A DNA stretch of 5,788 bases from positions 1 to 5,788 of the forward strand of contig NZ_CAMIOH010000200.1 in assembly GCF_946221145.1 (NCBI RefSeq). The letters run 5' to 3'. Numbering within the stretch: position 1 is the stretch's first letter; each line of letters begins with the position of its first letter. Position numbers and translations under genes: made by a program. This stretch comes from an uncultured Paracoccus sp. (GTDB lineage Bacteria; Pseudomonadota; Alphaproteobacteria; Rhodobacterales; Rhodobacteraceae). The notes below the pieces were generated by a model. It was not told the origin of the DNA. It did no database searches and saw only the letters and a list, made by a program, of their open reading frames with translations. Below are positions 5,481 to 5,788 of the stretch, in pieces.

Positions 5481-5788
5481 GTCCCTCTCCGATCTGTTCG
5501 TTGAGCTTTCGAACCATCACCGCCTCGATCTCGGGCAGCAGTTCGGCGGCGATGAGGGTGTCGATCCCAAGGGCCTGCGCCATGGCGAGGGCCGCGCCCA
5601 TGTCCCAGCCGAGCACCGCGCCGGGGATCACCCGCAGCTGGCCACCGAGGCGGCCGACCAGATCCCAGACCTGCCAGCCTTCTTTAGTCTGCGGCCGGTT
5701 CAGTCGTGCGGGGCAGTCTGGGCAGCGCCCCGCGCAGGCCGCGCAGTAGCGGTCGCCCCCGCCGAAGGACCATTCGGCAAGGGCGCGG
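5473..5788 (-). CDS. Cys-rich protein upstream of the tape measure gene, candidate tail assembly chaperone; 5' end outside the window
   Basis: The last 104 codons of a minus-strand gene are visible, ending at TGA 5473-5475, eight bases inside the tape measure gene. No plausible start is visible before the Cys motif, so the 5' end lies right of the window. The visible N-terminal part has four cysteines as C-x2-C-x3-C-x2-C (YCAACAGRCPDC, coded at 5713-5748), which resembles a small zinc or metal knuckle. Then follow KEGWQVWDLVGRLGGQLRV, PGAVLGWDMGAALAMAQALG and a helical end with LLPEIEAVMVRKLNEQIGEG. Similar proteins of unknown function sit at this place in Rhodobacteraceae prophages, as far as I recall. 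Position between tail tube and tape measure genes is where lambda-like phages carry chaperones G and GT, so a chaperone role is a context-based inference only. It is tightly coupled to the tape measure gene. Confidence 0.75.
   Translation of the reverse strand, partial: RALAEWSFGGGDRYCAACAGRCPDCPARLNRPQTKEGWQVWDLVGRLGGQLRVIPGAVLGWDMGAALAMAQALGIDTLIAAELLPEIEAVMVRKLNEQIGEGHG
5483..5490 (-). promoter_or_regulatory. Ribosome binding site of the tape measure gene
   Basis: On the minus strand GGAGAGGG ends two bases before the ATG at 5478-5480, and its GGAG part is six bases from it. It lies inside the end of the preceding gene and supports this start. Confidence 0.65.

Overview
This is a high-GC window packed with phage structural and lysis genes, all on the minus strand. 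It reads as the late-gene block of a temperate siphovirus (prophage) from an alphaproteobacterium, most likely Rhodobacteraceae (Rhodobacter/Paracoccus type). The reasons are the GC-rich codon use and the order tape measure - DUF2460 - DUF2163 - NlpC/P60. That order is the tail-tip order of the Rhodobacter capsulatus gene transfer agent (RcGTA genes g11-g12-g13-g14) and its prophage relatives.

In transcription order (right to left) the window holds: the 3' end of a Cys-rich protein in the position of a tail assembly chaperone (5473-5788, cut by the window edge); an 815-residue tape measure protein (3033-5480); a DUF2460 distal tail protein (2407-3033); a block of four lysis-type genes, namely a three-helix holin-like protein (2060-2410), a 44-residue tail-anchored membrane protein (1933-2067), a GH24 endolysin with an intact catalytic triad (1260-1928) and a 69-residue two-helix membrane protein (1054-1263); then a DUF2163 baseplate hub protein with four probable Fe-S cysteines (173-1057); and the first 58 codons of an NlpC/P60 tail peptidase (1-176, cut by the left edge).

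There is no intergenic space. Seven of the eight junctions are overlaps of 1-8 bases, mostly ATGA or GTGA, and the remaining one is a 4-base gap. This implies one polycistronic late transcript with translational coupling. I see no promoter, terminator, tRNA, CRISPR array, IS element or attachment site.

The most notable architecture is the lysis block placed inside the conserved tail-tip gene series, between the DUF2460 and DUF2163 genes. In RcGTA the homologues of these two are adjacent and the lysis genes lie at another locus. The complete lysis set and the long tape measure point to a real phage rather than a gene transfer agent. Two small membrane proteins in this block have no family I can name and are the best candidates for something undescribed. 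The first and last genes are partial only because the window cuts them; no frameshift or degraded gene is visible.
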